Source: Pseudonocardia autotrophica | Lineage (GTDB): Bacteria > Actinomycetota > Actinomycetes > Mycobacteriales > Pseudonocardiaceae | DNA: 64,000 nt | Assembly: GCF_003945385.1 (NCBI RefSeq) | Contig: NZ_AP018920.1 | Location: 2,356,001 to 2,420,000 of the forward strand | Direction: 5' to 3' | Part shown: piece after piece, positions 49,151-57,516 of the stretch | Position numbering within the stretch: position 1 is the first letter of the stretch | Layout of the letters: each line of letters starts with the position of its first letter | The notes under the pieces: model-generated | The model's input: only the letters and a program-made list of their open reading frames with translations | The model's database searches: none | What the model was told of the DNA's origin: nothing | Made by a program: the position numbers and the translations under genes

Positions 49151-50226
49151 CCGCCGGTGCGCCGCCGGTCACCGGGGCCCGCCCGGTGACCGCGCTCGGG
49201 TTCAACACCCGGGTCTCCTGGACCGACGACGCGGGCCCGGCCGCCGGGCTGGCCGACGGCATCGCGCTCTACCGGGCCGCCGAGGAGCTCGGCTACCAGT
49301 CCGGCTGGGCCTACCAGCGGCACTTCGACCACTACCTGTCCTCGCCGCTGCCGTTCTTCGCCGCGGCCGGCCGGCACACCTCCCGGATCCGGCTCGGCTC
49401 GGCCGTGCTCCCGATGCGCTACCAGGACCCGGTGCTGCTCGCCGAGGCGGCCGGTACCACCGATCTGCTCGTCGGCGGGCGGCTCGAGCTGGCGCTGGCG
49501 ACCGGATCGACCGCAACCTGGGACGCGGTGTTCGGGGGAGTCGACACCGACGCCCGGACCGAGGCGAACCGGCGGCTCGACCGGTTCCTCACCGCGGTCT
49601 CCGGTGCGCCGCTGCACGTCGTCGACGGCCCGGGTCAGGGTGCCCCGGCCGGCACCGAGATCCGGGTGACCCCGCACAGCCCGGGGCTGCGCGGCCGGCT
49701 GCGGATCGGCGCGGCGAGCATCGACTCGGCGGTCCGGGCCGCCCGGCGCGGTATGGGCCTGATCACCGGGACCGTGCTGCACGGGCTCGCCGACGGCGAG
49801 ACGTTCCCGGAGTACCAGGCCCGGTTGATCGCGGCCTACCGGGACACCTGGCTGGTCGAGCAGCGCACCGAGCCACCGCCGGTCGCGGCGGCGGCCTCGG
49901 TGCTGCCCGGCACCACGGCCGAGCTGCGTGCCCGCTACGCCGCCTACGACGAGGAACGCCGCACCCTCGGGATGGCCACCTCGCGCCCGCAGGGCGCGCT
50001 GGAGCCGGTGATCACCGCCGCGCTCCCGGCCGGGCAGCGGATCAGCCCGGTGCACCACGGCACCCCCGACGAGGTGCTCGGCTCACTGCTCGCCGATCCG
50101 GGGATCGCCGCCGCCGACGAGATCGTGCTGTTCCTGCCGCCGGCGTTCGGACCGGAGCAGAACCAGCGGCTGATCACCGACCTGGCCACGACCGTCGCCC
50201 CGGCACTGGGCTGGTCGCCGGCCTGA
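49147..50226 (+). CDS. Luciferase-like flavin monooxygenase
   Basis: LLM enzyme of 359 residues: TALGFNTRVSWTDDAG, YQSGWAYQRHFDHYLSSPLP, TSRIRLGSAVLPMRYQDPVLL and GGRLELALATGS. It is the last gene of the leader-3 operon (ATGA overlap with the ATPase) and the fourth LLM enzyme in 16 kb. Different LLM members in one unit suggest a multi-step oxidation or several substrates imported by the same transporter. Confidence 0.88.
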   Translation: MTAGAPPVTGARPVTALGFNTRVSWTDDAGPAAGLADGIALYRAAEELGYQSGWAYQRHFDHYLSSPLPFFAAAGRHTSRIRLGSAVLPMRYQDPVLLAEAAGTTDLLVGGRLELALATGSTATWDAVFGGVDTDARTEANRRLDRFLTAVSGAPLHVVDGPGQGAPAGTEIRVTPHSPGLRGRLRIGAASIDSAVRAARRGMGLITGTVLHGLADGETFPEYQARLIAAYRDTWLVEQRTEPPPVAAAASVLPGTTAELRARYAAYDEERRTLGMATSRPQGALEPVITAALPAGQRISPVHHGTPDEVLGSLLADPGIAAADEIVLFLPPAFGPEQNQRLITDLATTVAPALGWSPA

Positions 50227-50242
50227 TCGGGTGCGCCCGATC
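50225..50242. terminator. Convergent hairpin
   Basis: GATCGGG (50225-50231), TGCG loop, CCCGATC (50236-50242): perfect 7-bp stem in the 24-bp gap between the LLM operon and tctA. Confidence 0.72.
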
Positions 50243-50250
50243 GGCCCGCG

Positions 50251-51756
50251 TCAGACGTCGGCCGCCTGCTTCTCGGCGTACCGGCGCCACGCCGTCCAGG
50301 CCAGCCCGGCGAGCAGCAGCAGGTAGAGCACCACGGTGATCGGGCTCGACACCAGCACGGCGGGGTCGTTGTCCGAGTTGCCCATCGCGTCGCGCAGCGA
50401 GTACTCGGCGAGCGGGCCGAGGATGACCGCGATCAGCACCGGCGCGACCGGGATGTCGTAGAGCCGCATCGCGAGCCCCAGCACGCCCAGCACCAGCATG
50501 ATCACCAGATCGACGGTGCTCGCACCGGCCGCGTAGACACCGAACGCGGCGAACACCGCGATGCCGGCGTAGAGGTAGGACTTCGGCACCCGCAGCAGCT
50601 GCGCCCATAGCGGCGCGAACGGCAGGTTCAGGATCAGCAGCACGATCATCGCCAGGAAGAACCCGGCGAGCAGCGCCCACACGATGTCCCCGGAGCGCTC
50701 CAGCAGCAGCGGGCCAGGCTGCAGGCCGTACTGCTGGAACGCGGCGAGCAGGATCGCCGCGGTCGCCGAGGTCGGGAGGCCGAGCGCGAGCAGCGCGCCC
50801 ATCGCGGTACCGGCGGTCGCGTTGCCCGCGGCCTCCGGGGCGGCGACACCCTCGATCGCGCCCTTGCCGAACGTCGGCTCGGCCTTGCGCCGGTCGAGGC
50901 GGCGCTCGGTGCCGTAGGCCAGGAACGTCGGGACCTCGGCACCACCGGCCGGGATGACCCCGAACGGCACGCCGATCGCGGTGCCACGCAGCCACGCCGG
51001 CAGTGCCTGCCGGAACTCGGCCTTCGACAGCCACCAGCGGCCGGTCGGCATCACGGCCTTGGTGTCCTGGGCCCGGCCGACCTTCGCGGCCTGGCTGAAC
51101 ACCTCGCCCAGCGCGAGCAACGACACCGTGATGACGACGATCGAGATGCCGTCGAGCAGGGGGGAGAAGCCGAACGAGAACCGCGGGCTGCCGGACGGCT
51201 GGTCGATCCCGATCAGCGCCAGGGTCAGGCCGATCGCCAGTGCCGCGACGCCGCGGATCGCGGAGTCGGCGACGACCGCGGAGATCGCGACGAAGGCGAA
51301 CACGGCGAGTGCCAGGAACTCGGCCGGGCCGAACCCGGTGGCGAGCCGGGCGAGGGTCGGCGCGAAGAACACGACCAGCGCCGAGGCGACCATGCCGCCG
51401 ATGAACGCGCCGATCGCGCCGGTCGCGAGCGCCTGCGCGGCTTTGCCGCGCAGCGCCATCCGGTGTCCCTCGAAGGTGCTGGCGATCGCCGTGGAGTTGC
51501 CCGGGGTGTTCATCAGGAAGCCGGCGATCGAGTCGCCGAACAGCCCGCCGAAGTAGATCCCGGTGAACATGATCAGTGCGCTGGTCGGGTCCAGGACGAA
51601 GGTCAGCGGCAGCAGCAGCGCCACCGCCATCGCCGAGCCCAGGCCGGGGAGCACGCCGACCGCGGTGCCCATCAGGGCGCCGAGGAACACGAACAGCAGC
51701 GCGGACGGGCTCATGATGTCGGCGAAGCCGCCGAGCAGGTTGGACAGCTGTTCCAT
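50251..51756 (-). CDS. tctA: Tripartite tricarboxylate transporter, large membrane subunit
   Basis: Membrane protein of 501 residues, about twelve spans. [20 protein letters not shown] and [20 protein letters not shown] are the duplicated TctA pore motifs. [19 protein letters not shown] and [12 protein letters not shown] are the second copy. It imports citrate-like or other carboxylates using a proton or sodium gradient with TctB and a periplasmic TctC. ATG 51756 lies 1 nt after the tctB stop. Confidence 0.94.
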   Translation of the reverse strand: MEQLSNLLGGFADIMSPSALLFVFLGALMGTAVGVLPGLGSAMAVALLLPLTFVLDPTSALIMFTGIYFGGLFGDSIAGFLMNTPGNSTAIASTFEGHRMALRGKAAQALATGAIGAFIGGMVASALVVFFAPTLARLATGFGPAEFLALAVFAFVAISAVVADSAIRGVAALAIGLTLALIGIDQPSGSPRFSFGFSPLLDGISIVVITVSLLALGEVFSQAAKVGRAQDTKAVMPTGRWWLSKAEFRQALPAWLRGTAIGVPFGVIPAGGAEVPTFLAYGTERRLDRRKAEPTFGKGAIEGVAAPEAAGNATAGTAMGALLALGLPTSATAAILLAAFQQYGLQPGPLLLERSGDIVWALLAGFFLAMIVLLILNLPFAPLWAQLLRVPKSYLYAGIAVFAAFGVYAAGASTVDLVIMLVLGVLGLAMRLYDIPVAPVLIAVILGPLAEYSLRDAMGNSDNDPAVLVSSPITVVLYLLLLAGLAWTAWRRYAEKQAADV

Positions 51757-51757
51757 C

Positions 51758-52279
51758 TCAGAACCCCCCGACGAACCCGCTGGGCAGCGAGATCCCCAGC
51801 AGGCCGCTGAACACGACCTGCACCGCGGAGGAGACCGCGAGGCCACCGAGCAGGATGCTCGGCCAGCGGCGGTTGCCCAGCGCCACCGCGACCGCGGTGA
51901 ACAGGCCGGTCGCGGACAGGATCCAGCCGAGGAACGGCAGCACGACAATGAACCCGGCCACGCCGCCGACCGCGGTGAGCACGGCGGGGACGTTGACGCC
52001 CTCGGGCGCGCCGGGCTCGTCCCCGGCGGAGCTCTCGGCGGGAGCCTCGGCGGGGGAGTCGTACTCCGGTCGCGGGCGCAGGATGTCGAACGCGAGCAGC
52101 GCAGCGACGACGAAGCACAGCACCGCCACGATCCAGGGCATCGTGGTCGGGCCGAACAGGCCGCCGTCGCCGACGACCTCCATCGTCACGGTGCCGTAGA
52201 CCAGGAAGATCCCCAGCCCGGCGAGGATGGCGGGGACGACCAGGGCGCCCCTCGACAGATGTGCAGGACGGCCGCTCAT
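51758..52279 (-). CDS. tctB: Tripartite tricarboxylate transporter, small membrane subunit
   Basis: Protein of 173 residues with four hydrophobic spans and an acidic, Glu/Ala-rich cytoplasmic loop (residues about 75-100) between spans 2 and 3, as in TctB. ATG 52279 overlaps the tctC stop (ATGA). Position between tctC and tctA confirms the call although TctB sequences diverge fast. Confidence 0.88.
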   Translation of the reverse strand: MSGRPAHLSRGALVVPAILAGLGIFLVYGTVTMEVVGDGGLFGPTTMPWIVAVLCFVVAALLAFDILRPRPEYDSPAEAPAESSAGDEPGAPEGVNVPAVLTAVGGVAGFIVVLPFLGWILSATGLFTAVAVALGNRRWPSILLGGLAVSSAVQVVFSGLLGISLPSGFVGGF

Positions 52280-53274
52280 GCCAATCCCAGCTCCTTCAGA
52301 AGGTCGTCGATCCGGGTCTGCTCGGTGACGAGGAACTTCTCGAAGTCCTCGCCGTAGATCTCGCTGCGCACCCACCGGTTGCGCTCGACCGCCTCCGCCC
52401 AGGACTCGGTCGCGACCATCTCGCGGGCGATCGTCTCGAGCTCGGCGCGCTCGTCCGGGGTGATCCCGGCGGGGGCGACCAGGCCGCGCCAGTTCACGAG
52501 ATCCACCTGGCCGAAGCCGAGCTCGTCCATGGTGGGCGCGTCGACCCCGGTCAGCCGCTCGGGCGAGACGACGGCGAGTACCCGCAGCTGGCCGGACTCG
52601 ACCAGGTCACGGAAGTCGTTGTAGCCGGAGATCCCGACGCCGACGGTGCCCGCGGCGGTGGACAGCAGGCTCAGCGTCAGCTCGCCGCCGCCGGGATGCG
52701 GGGTGTAGACCATGTTCTCGACCGGCAGCCCGCGGGCCTGCGCGAGTTGTGCGGCGACCATGTGGTCGATGCCGCCCGCCGATCCGCCGCCGATCGGCAG
52801 CGCCGCCGGGTTCGACTCCCACGCCACGAGCATGTCCTCGAGCGTGCGGAACGGTGACTCGGCGGGTACCGCGATCACCTCGAAGTCCTCGGCGAGCCGG
52901 GCGATCGGGGTGGTGTCGGCCAGGCTCAGCGGGCTGCCGGACTGGCTGATGCCGCCGAGCATCACGGTGCCGGTGACCATCATCGTGGTCTCCTCGCCCG
53001 CGAGCCCGGCCAGCTGGTTCAGTCCGATCGTGCCGCCGGCACCGGGGATGTTGACCACCTGGACGGTGTTCACGATGTTCCCGGTGCGCATGGCCTGCTG
53101 GGACTCGCGGGCGACGAGGTCCCAGCCGCCGCCCGCTGCTGCGGGGGCGATCATGGTGAGGTTGGAGCGTGCCGCCTGACCCTCCCCGGACCGGGCGGCG
53201 TCGGCGAAGGCGGTCACCGCGAGTGCGGCGACGAGTACGATTCCCAGGGCTGCGATGACCTGCCGTCGTGGCAT
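52276..53274 (-). CDS. tctC: Tripartite tricarboxylate receptor (TctC)
   Basis: Extracytoplasmic binding protein of 332 residues. The uncleaved or Sec signal is PRRQVIAALGIVLVAALAVT. The mature chain has the Bug-family signatures MIAPAAAGGGWDLVARESQQ, NIPGAGGTIGLNQL and GGGSAGGIDHMVAAQL. ATG 53274 is chosen over GTG 53292 because a TACCGT -10 ends 7 nt upstream of it (leaderless). First gene of tctCBA. No TctDE two-component genes are adjacent. Confidence 0.92.
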   Translation of the reverse strand: MPRRQVIAALGIVLVAALAVTAFADAARSGEGQAARSNLTMIAPAAAGGGWDLVARESQQAMRTGNIVNTVQVVNIPGAGGTIGLNQLAGLAGEETTMMVTGTVMLGGISQSGSPLSLADTTPIARLAEDFEVIAVPAESPFRTLEDMLVAWESNPAALPIGGGSAGGIDHMVAAQLAQARGLPVENMVYTPHPGGGELTLSLLSTAAGTVGVGISGYNDFRDLVESGQLRVLAVVSPERLTGVDAPTMDELGFGQVDLVNWRGLVAPAGITPDERAELETIAREMVATESWAEAVERNRWVRSEIYGEDFEKFLVTEQTRIDDLLKELGLA

Positions 53275-53281
53275 GGCGGGA

Positions 53282-53339
53282 ACGGTAATCACCGGCGGTG
53301 GCGGTTACCAATGTCCGCTTCGATAACTCTATGTCCGCT
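53282..53339 (-). promoter_or_regulatory. tctC leaderless promoter with paired AGCGGACAT sites
   Basis: TACCGT -10 at 53282-53287 (minus). Upstream lie two identical 9-mers AGCGGACAT (53331-53339 and 53311-53319 on the minus strand), start to start 20 bp, about two helical turns. They are a candidate activator or repressor site. Confidence 0.5.
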
Positions 53340-53423
53340 GCGAACACAATGAACTTTTCCGGGTTTCTCCCCATTCCGTGGTTAGGGTCGGCGCCGTCCG
53401 CACGCGCTTGACGGGGAGCGACA

Positions 53424-53837
53424 ATGACGATCTGTGTGGCCTACGGCCCGACGCCGGAGGGCGCCGCCGCGCTGGACCTGGCGGTCCGCGAGTCCCGGCT
53501 GCGAGGTACCAGGCTGGTCGCGCTCGCGACCGAGCAGCAGGAGCGGTTCGAGACCGACACCGAGCCCGGCGACGGCGGCCCGTTGCGCGAGCGGGTCGAG
53601 TCCCGGCTCGCCGCGCTGCGCGCCGACGGCGACCCGGAGACCGACGTCCGGGTCATCGACGACGGCGGCGACGCGGCCGAGGCGATCCTGGACCTGGCCG
53701 CGGCGGCGGGGGCGTCGCTGCTCGTCGTCGGGGTCCGGCGGCGCAGCCCGGTCGGCAAGCTGCTCACCGGCAGCGTCGCGCAGCGCGTCATCCTGGAGTC
53801 GCCGGTGCCGGTGCTGGTCACCCACGCGGCCAGATAG
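53424..53837 (+). CDS. Universal stress protein (UspA family)
   Basis: Protein of 137 residues with a single USP domain. The ATP-binding loop is VVGVRRRSPVGKLLTGSVAQ (G-x2..G-x9-G-S pattern, slightly altered) and the chain ends VPVLVTH. GGGGAG precedes ATG 53424. Such proteins respond to starvation, hypoxia or envelope stress. It is divergent from tctC and followed by dps. Confidence 0.92.
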   Translation: MTICVAYGPTPEGAAALDLAVRESRLRGTRLVALATEQQERFETDTEPGDGGPLRERVESRLAALRADGDPETDVRVIDDGGDAAEAILDLAAAAGASLLVVGVRRRSPVGKLLTGSVAQRVILESPVPVLVTHAAR

Positions 53838-53852
53838 GCCGGCCTTTTCCCA

Positions 53853-53969
53853 GGTCAGGCATGCCTCACCGGGTGTCTGACGGGTCACGGAACGGCATGC
53901 CGGCGCGCGGTTCGGGGCATACCGACATCGAGTCCGGCGTTGCACCCGTGTAGGCGGGGGACCCCCGCC
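53853..53969 (+). promoter_or_regulatory. dps upstream region with GGCATGCC palindromes and 5' hairpin
   Basis: GGTCAGGCATGCCTCACC (53853-53870, 16 of 18 symmetric) and CGGCATGCCG (53893-53902, perfect) share a GGCATGCC core. The first resembles a DtxR/IdeR-type iron box (about 12 of 19 positions by hand). GGCGGGG-GAC-CCCCGCC (53953-53969) is a perfect hairpin 42 nt before the dps ATG. A TTGCAC -35-like element is at 53939. Iron or manganese control of dps is plausible but unproven. Confidence 0.45.
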
Positions 53970-54010
53970 GATGCTCGTTCCGGACCGACGCGAAAGGAGC
54001 CGTGCGAACC

Positions 54011-54502
54011 ATGGCCACCCCGATCACCAGCCCGCTCGACGACGGTGCCCGCGACCTCACCGGTCGCGTGCTGCAGGAGACCCTGGTCGATCTCGTCGAC
54101 CTGTCCCTGATCGCCAAGCAGGCGCACTGGAACCTCGTCGGCAAGCAGTTCCGCGACGTCCACCTGCACCTCGACGAGCTCGTCGACCTGGCCCGTGAGC
54201 ACGGCGACAACGTCGCCGAGCGCTCCGCGGCCATCGGTGTCGCCCCGGACGGCCGGGTGCGGACCGTCGGCCGGGACACCGGCCTGCCGGAGTACCCGGA
54301 GGGCTACGTGTCCGACGCCGACACCGTGCTGACCGTCTCGGCGACCGTCGACGTCGCCGTCGACCGGCTGCGCCCGCGCATCGAGCAGGCCGGCAAGGCC
54401 GACCCGCTCACCGAGGACCTGCTCATCGAGCTGGGCCGCGCGCTGGAGGAGGCCCGCTGGATGTGGCAGGCCCAGGCAGCCGGGTACCGCGGCGAGGCGT
54501 GA
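54011..54502 (+). CDS. dps: Dps-family DNA-protection ferritin
   Basis: Protein of 163 residues. The Dps ferroxidase residues are visible: His39 (KQAHWNLVG), His51 and Asp55 (HLHLDELVD), and Asp66/Glu70 (EHGDNVAER). It oxidises Fe(II) with peroxide inside a dodecamer and protects DNA. ATG 54011 is preferred to GTG 54002 because AAGGAG is too close to the GTG. Confidence 0.94.
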   Translation: MATPITSPLDDGARDLTGRVLQETLVDLVDLSLIAKQAHWNLVGKQFRDVHLHLDELVDLAREHGDNVAERSAAIGVAPDGRVRTVGRDTGLPEYPEGYVSDADTVLTVSATVDVAVDRLRPRIEQAGKADPLTEDLLIELGRALEEARWMWQAQAAGYRGEA

Positions 54503-54530
54503 CCGCACGCTGATCTCCGGCCCCCGGTGG

Positions 54531-54575
54531 GTGATCGCTCGGTAGGTGATCACTCAGCAGGTGATCGCTCAGTGG
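54531..54575. repeat. 15-nt minisatellite at a gene 3' end
   Basis: Three units: GTGATCGCTCGGTAG, GTGATCACTCAGCAG, GTGATCGCTCAGTGG, followed by a GTGACC remnant. It spans the stop codon of the minus-strand gene that follows, and the copies continue in frame past the stop. Confidence 0.85.
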
Positions 54576-55117
54576 GTGACCGCCGCGGTGGCCGCCGCGA
54601 CGCTGGCTCGCCAGATCGCCATCGCCGACCACAGCACGAACACCTGGACCGGCAACGCCAGCGCGCCGGGCAGGTGGGCGGCATACGACGGCCGCAGCGC
54701 CCCGGTCCGCCACACCCGCCCGGCCTCGTTCGCCGCGTCCGCGGTGGTGAGCAGCGCGAACCGGCGGCCGATCCCGGAGCCGGTGAGCCGGTAGCTCAGG
54801 TCGCCGACCTCGATGTTCCAGTGCGGCGCCGAGAGCGGGCCGTAGGGATGGTCGACGGTGCGCAGGATGTGCGCGCGGATGTCGCCTTCCAGCGCGAACC
54901 GGGCGATCCCCTCCGAGCGCAGCGCGTAGGGATGCCCGTCGATCACCAGATCGCGATGTGGTTGCCAGGTCCGGGCGGTCCAGCCGGTGACCGGCCGCCC
55001 GTCCTGGGTGACCTCGTAGCGGACGCTGAACAGTCGCACCCGGGTGGACGATGCACGCAGCACCCGGTCAGCCTGCCACCACCCGGGCCGTCGCGGCAGG
55101 ATCGGTGTGCGGCGCAC
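54569..55117 (-). CDS. Hypothetical protein with C-terminal membrane segment
   Basis: Protein of 182 residues at most. A beta-rich central part (RVRLFSVRYEVTQDGRPVTG, GIARFALEGDIRAHI, PHWNIEVGDLSYRLTGSG) precedes a hydrophobic stretch near 148-178. No known family is recognised. The start is uncertain: GTG 55117 has no ribosome site, and GTG 55066 would begin at the beta-rich part. Third-position G/C bias on this strand supports coding. Confidence 0.6.
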   Translation of the reverse strand: MRRTPILPRRPGWWQADRVLRASSTRVRLFSVRYEVTQDGRPVTGWTARTWQPHRDLVIDGHPYALRSEGIARFALEGDIRAHILRTVDHPYGPLSAPHWNIEVGDLSYRLTGSGIGRRFALLTTADAANEAGRVWRTGALRPSYAAHLPGALALPVQVFVLWSAMAIWRASVAAATAAVTH

Positions 55118-55190
55118 CTGCCCGGGGAATGCCGCGCCGTCCGTGGACCGTTGGCAGTGCTCAGTACTCCCGAGCGCCCCGAGGAGCGTC

Positions 55191-56408
55191 GTGCAGCGGT
55201 TCCGTCTGTCCCCACCGGTCGGGTTCGCCGTGGTCGGGGCGACTCTGCTCTGGTTCCTGGCCGCGTCGTCGGCACCGTCCCCGCTCTACGTCGTCTACCA
55301 GGAGCGGTTCGCCTTCACCGAGTTCACGCTGACCACGGTGTTCGCGGTCTACGTGCTGGCGCTGATCGCCGCACTGCTGGTCGTCGGCGCGCTGTCCGAC
55401 CACGTCGGCCGCCGGCCGGTGCTGCTCGCGGCGATCGCCCTGGAGATCGTCGCGCTGGTGCTGTTCCTGCTGGCCGACGGCGTCGGCTGGCTGCTGGCGG
55501 CCCGGATCGTGCAGGGGATCGCGACCGGCGCCGCGACCGCGACGCTGCCCGCCACCGTCGTCGATCTCGCACCGGCCCCGGAGCGGGCCGGGCTGGTCAA
55601 CGGCGTCGCACCGCTCGCCGGGCTCGGCCTGGGTGCACTCGCCACCGGTGCGCTCGTCGAGTTCGCCCCGGCCCCGACCCGGCTGGTGTGGGTCCTGCTG
55701 CTCGGCGGCCTGCTGATCGCAGCGGTGCTGATCGCGCTGATCCCGGAGACGATCACCCGCCGGCCCGGTGCGCTCGCCTCGCTGCGCCCGCGGATCTCGG
55801 TGCCGAAGCGGATCCGGCCGGGATTCGGCCCGGTCGTCCCCACCCTGCTGGCCAGCTGGTCGCTGGGCGGGCTGTACCTGTCGCTGGGGCCCTCGGTGGT
55901 GAGCGGGCCGTTCGGGGTGCGGAACCATCTCGTCGGAGGCCTGGTGGTGGCGGCGCTGTGCCTGACCGGCGCGGCGAGCGCCTACGCACTGCGGCGCCGG
56001 GCGCCGGTGCGGGTGCTGGGCCCGGCAGCGGCGCTGCTGGGGATCGGCACGCTGGTCACCCTGTCCGGGGTGTTCACCGGGCTGCTCCCGCTCGCCACCG
56101 CCGGGACGCTGGTGGCCGGGGTCGGGTTCGGATCGGCGGCATACGCGACGTTCGGGACACTGGCCGCGCTGGCCGCCCCGCACGAGCGCGGTGAGCTGTT
56201 CGCCGCCACCTACACCCTCGCCTACCTGGCGTTCAGCGTGCCCGCCATGCTCGCCGGGGTGGCGGCCACGGCGGTGGGGCTGCGGCCGACCGCGCTGGTG
56301 TACGGCGGCGTGGTCGTCGTACTGGCGGTGGTCGCGACCGTGCTGGCGCGACGGGTCCCCGCGGCCGCCACCGGGGAACGGGTGCCCGCGACGACCCGCA
56401 CCGGGTGA
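55191..56408 (+). CDS. Major facilitator superfamily transporter
   Basis: Twelve-span transporter of 405 residues. The loop 2-3 motif A is ALSDHVGRRPVLL. Motif C-like glycine repeats follow in span 5 (PLAGLGLGALATGALV). The DHA1-like layout fits a small-molecule exporter. GTG 55191 has GAGGAG 4 nt upstream, a little close. Neighbours give no substrate clue. Confidence 0.9.
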   Translation: MQRFRLSPPVGFAVVGATLLWFLAASSAPSPLYVVYQERFAFTEFTLTTVFAVYVLALIAALLVVGALSDHVGRRPVLLAAIALEIVALVLFLLADGVGWLLAARIVQGIATGAATATLPATVVDLAPAPERAGLVNGVAPLAGLGLGALATGALVEFAPAPTRLVWVLLLGGLLIAAVLIALIPETITRRPGALASLRPRISVPKRIRPGFGPVVPTLLASWSLGGLYLSLGPSVVSGPFGVRNHLVGGLVVAALCLTGAASAYALRRRAPVRVLGPAAALLGIGTLVTLSGVFTGLLPLATAGTLVAGVGFGSAAYATFGTLAALAAPHERGELFAATYTLAYLAFSVPAMLAGVAATAVGLRPTALVYGGVVVVLAVVATVLARRVPAAATGERVPATTRTG

Positions 56409-56520
56409 TCGGCAGGCGGCTGAATCGGTGCCGCTGCGCTGTTCGTCCGAATTGCGTTACTCCCTTCGGCGGCTGCCGCGTACGGCTGACCGCTCGTCGT
56501 GCCACGAACGGTGAGCGTGT

Positions 56521-56559
56521 GTCACGAGTTGTGACCGGAGGTCTCGGCGTGATTACGGT
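56521..56559 (+). promoter_or_regulatory. Promoter region of the Rpf-like gene
   Basis: An inverted repeat GTCAC-GAGTT-GTGAC (56521-56535) overlaps a TTGTGA -35-like element (56529-56534). TACGGT at 56554-56559 is the -10, 43 nt before the ATG. The GTNAC half-sites recall MtrA-type sites reported before resuscitation-factor genes, but the fit was not tested. Confidence 0.4.
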
Positions 56560-56602
56560 GTCGCCCGTTCGAACCGCTCCCCGAGGCACGGAGGCACGAC
56601 CC

Positions 56603-56977
56603 ATGGCAGGACGTCACCGCAAACCCACCGCGACCGGCCGGCACGCCGCCCGGATCGGCGCGCTGACCGCGATGGCGGCCGCCCCGCTGGGCATCGTCGG
56701 CACCGCGGTCGCGGCGCCGTCCGTGGAGAGCACCGACACCTGGGACGAGCTGGCGCACTGCGAGAGCACCGGCGACTGGAACGCCGACACCGGCAACGGC
56801 TTCACCGGCGGGCTGCAGTTCACGCCGTCCACCTGGGAGGAGTTCGGAGGTACCCGGTACGCGTCGAGCGCCGACGAGGCGTCGAAGTCCGAGCAGATCG
56901 CCGTCGCCAAGAAGGTCCAGGACCAGCAGGGCTGGAAGGCCTGGCCGGCCTGCACGAAGAAGCTCGGCTGGCGCTGA
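56603..56977 (+). CDS. Resuscitation-promoting factor-like transglycosylase
   Basis: Secreted protein of 124 residues. Signal peptide (about 1-38, ending TAVAAP) followed by an Rpf domain: WDELAHCESTGDWNADTGNG with catalytic Glu54 next to Cys53, GLQFTPSTWEEFGG, and the partner Cys in WPACTKKLG forming the usual disulfide. It cleaves peptidoglycan and stimulates outgrowth of dormant cells. GGAGG lies 8 nt before ATG 56603. No LysM or G5 domain is attached, so it is a minimal Rpf. Confidence 0.93.
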   Translation: MAGRHRKPTATGRHAARIGALTAMAAAPLGIVGTAVAAPSVESTDTWDELAHCESTGDWNADTGNGFTGGLQFTPSTWEEFGGTRYASSADEASKSEQIAVAKKVQDQQGWKAWPACTKKLGWR

Positions 56978-56994
56978 GCGGGCAGACTCGGGCC

Positions 56995-57429
56995 ATGAGC
57001 GCCGATCTCGACATCGTCCGGCGGATCGTGGCCGAGGACAGCGGGCTGTGCACCGTCGCCGTCGTCCGGTCCGACGGAACCCCGCACACCTCGCTGGTCA
57101 ACGCCGGCGTCCTCGACCATCCCGTCAGCGGTGACCCGGTGGCGGCCTACGTGACCTACGGCCCCGTCAAGCTGCGGGCGTTGCGTGCGCGACCCGCGAC
57201 GTCGCTGCACTGGCGGGCCGGATGGCGGTGGGCCGCCGTCGAGGGGTCATCGCAGATCATCGGGCCGGACGATCCGGCCGAGGGTGTCGACGTCCCGCGG
57301 TTGCTGCGGGAGGTGTTCGCCGCCTGCGGTGGCACCCACGACGACTGGGCGGAGTACGACCGGGTGATGGCCGAGCAGCGCCGCGCCGCGGTGCTGGTGA
57401 CGCCGGTGCGGGTGCTGGGGAACTTCTGA
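56995..57429 (+). CDS. PPOX-class (FMN/F420-binding split-barrel) protein
   Basis: Protein of 144 residues of the pyridoxamine-phosphate-oxidase-like fold: TVAVVRSDGTPHTSLVNAGV, YVTYGPVKLRALRARP and HWRAGWRWAAVEGSSQIIG. It resembles the Rv1155/TIGR03618 group, many of which bind F420. Substrate unknown. It begins 17 nt after the Rpf-like gene and may be co-transcribed. Confidence 0.88.
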   Translation: MSADLDIVRRIVAEDSGLCTVAVVRSDGTPHTSLVNAGVLDHPVSGDPVAAYVTYGPVKLRALRARPATSLHWRAGWRWAAVEGSSQIIGPDDPAEGVDVPRLLREVFAACGGTHDDWAEYDRVMAEQRRAAVLVTPVRVLGNF

Positions 57430-57516
57430 GCGCAGCCGCCGGGCGCTCCCCGCGGTTCCCGGTGCCCGACCGGAATCCCACCGGAACCGCCGGCCACCCG
57501 GCGTCGTCCAAGCCGC

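Noticed and set aside
52801..52830. GGGTTCGACTCCC, resembling a tRNA T-arm
   Set aside because: Inside tctC coding sequence. No acceptor or anticodon arms can be built around it.
56409..56602. ydaO (cyclic-di-AMP) riboswitch before the Rpf-like gene
   Set aside because: This class often precedes rpf genes in actinomycetes, but its conserved segments are not in the upstream region.
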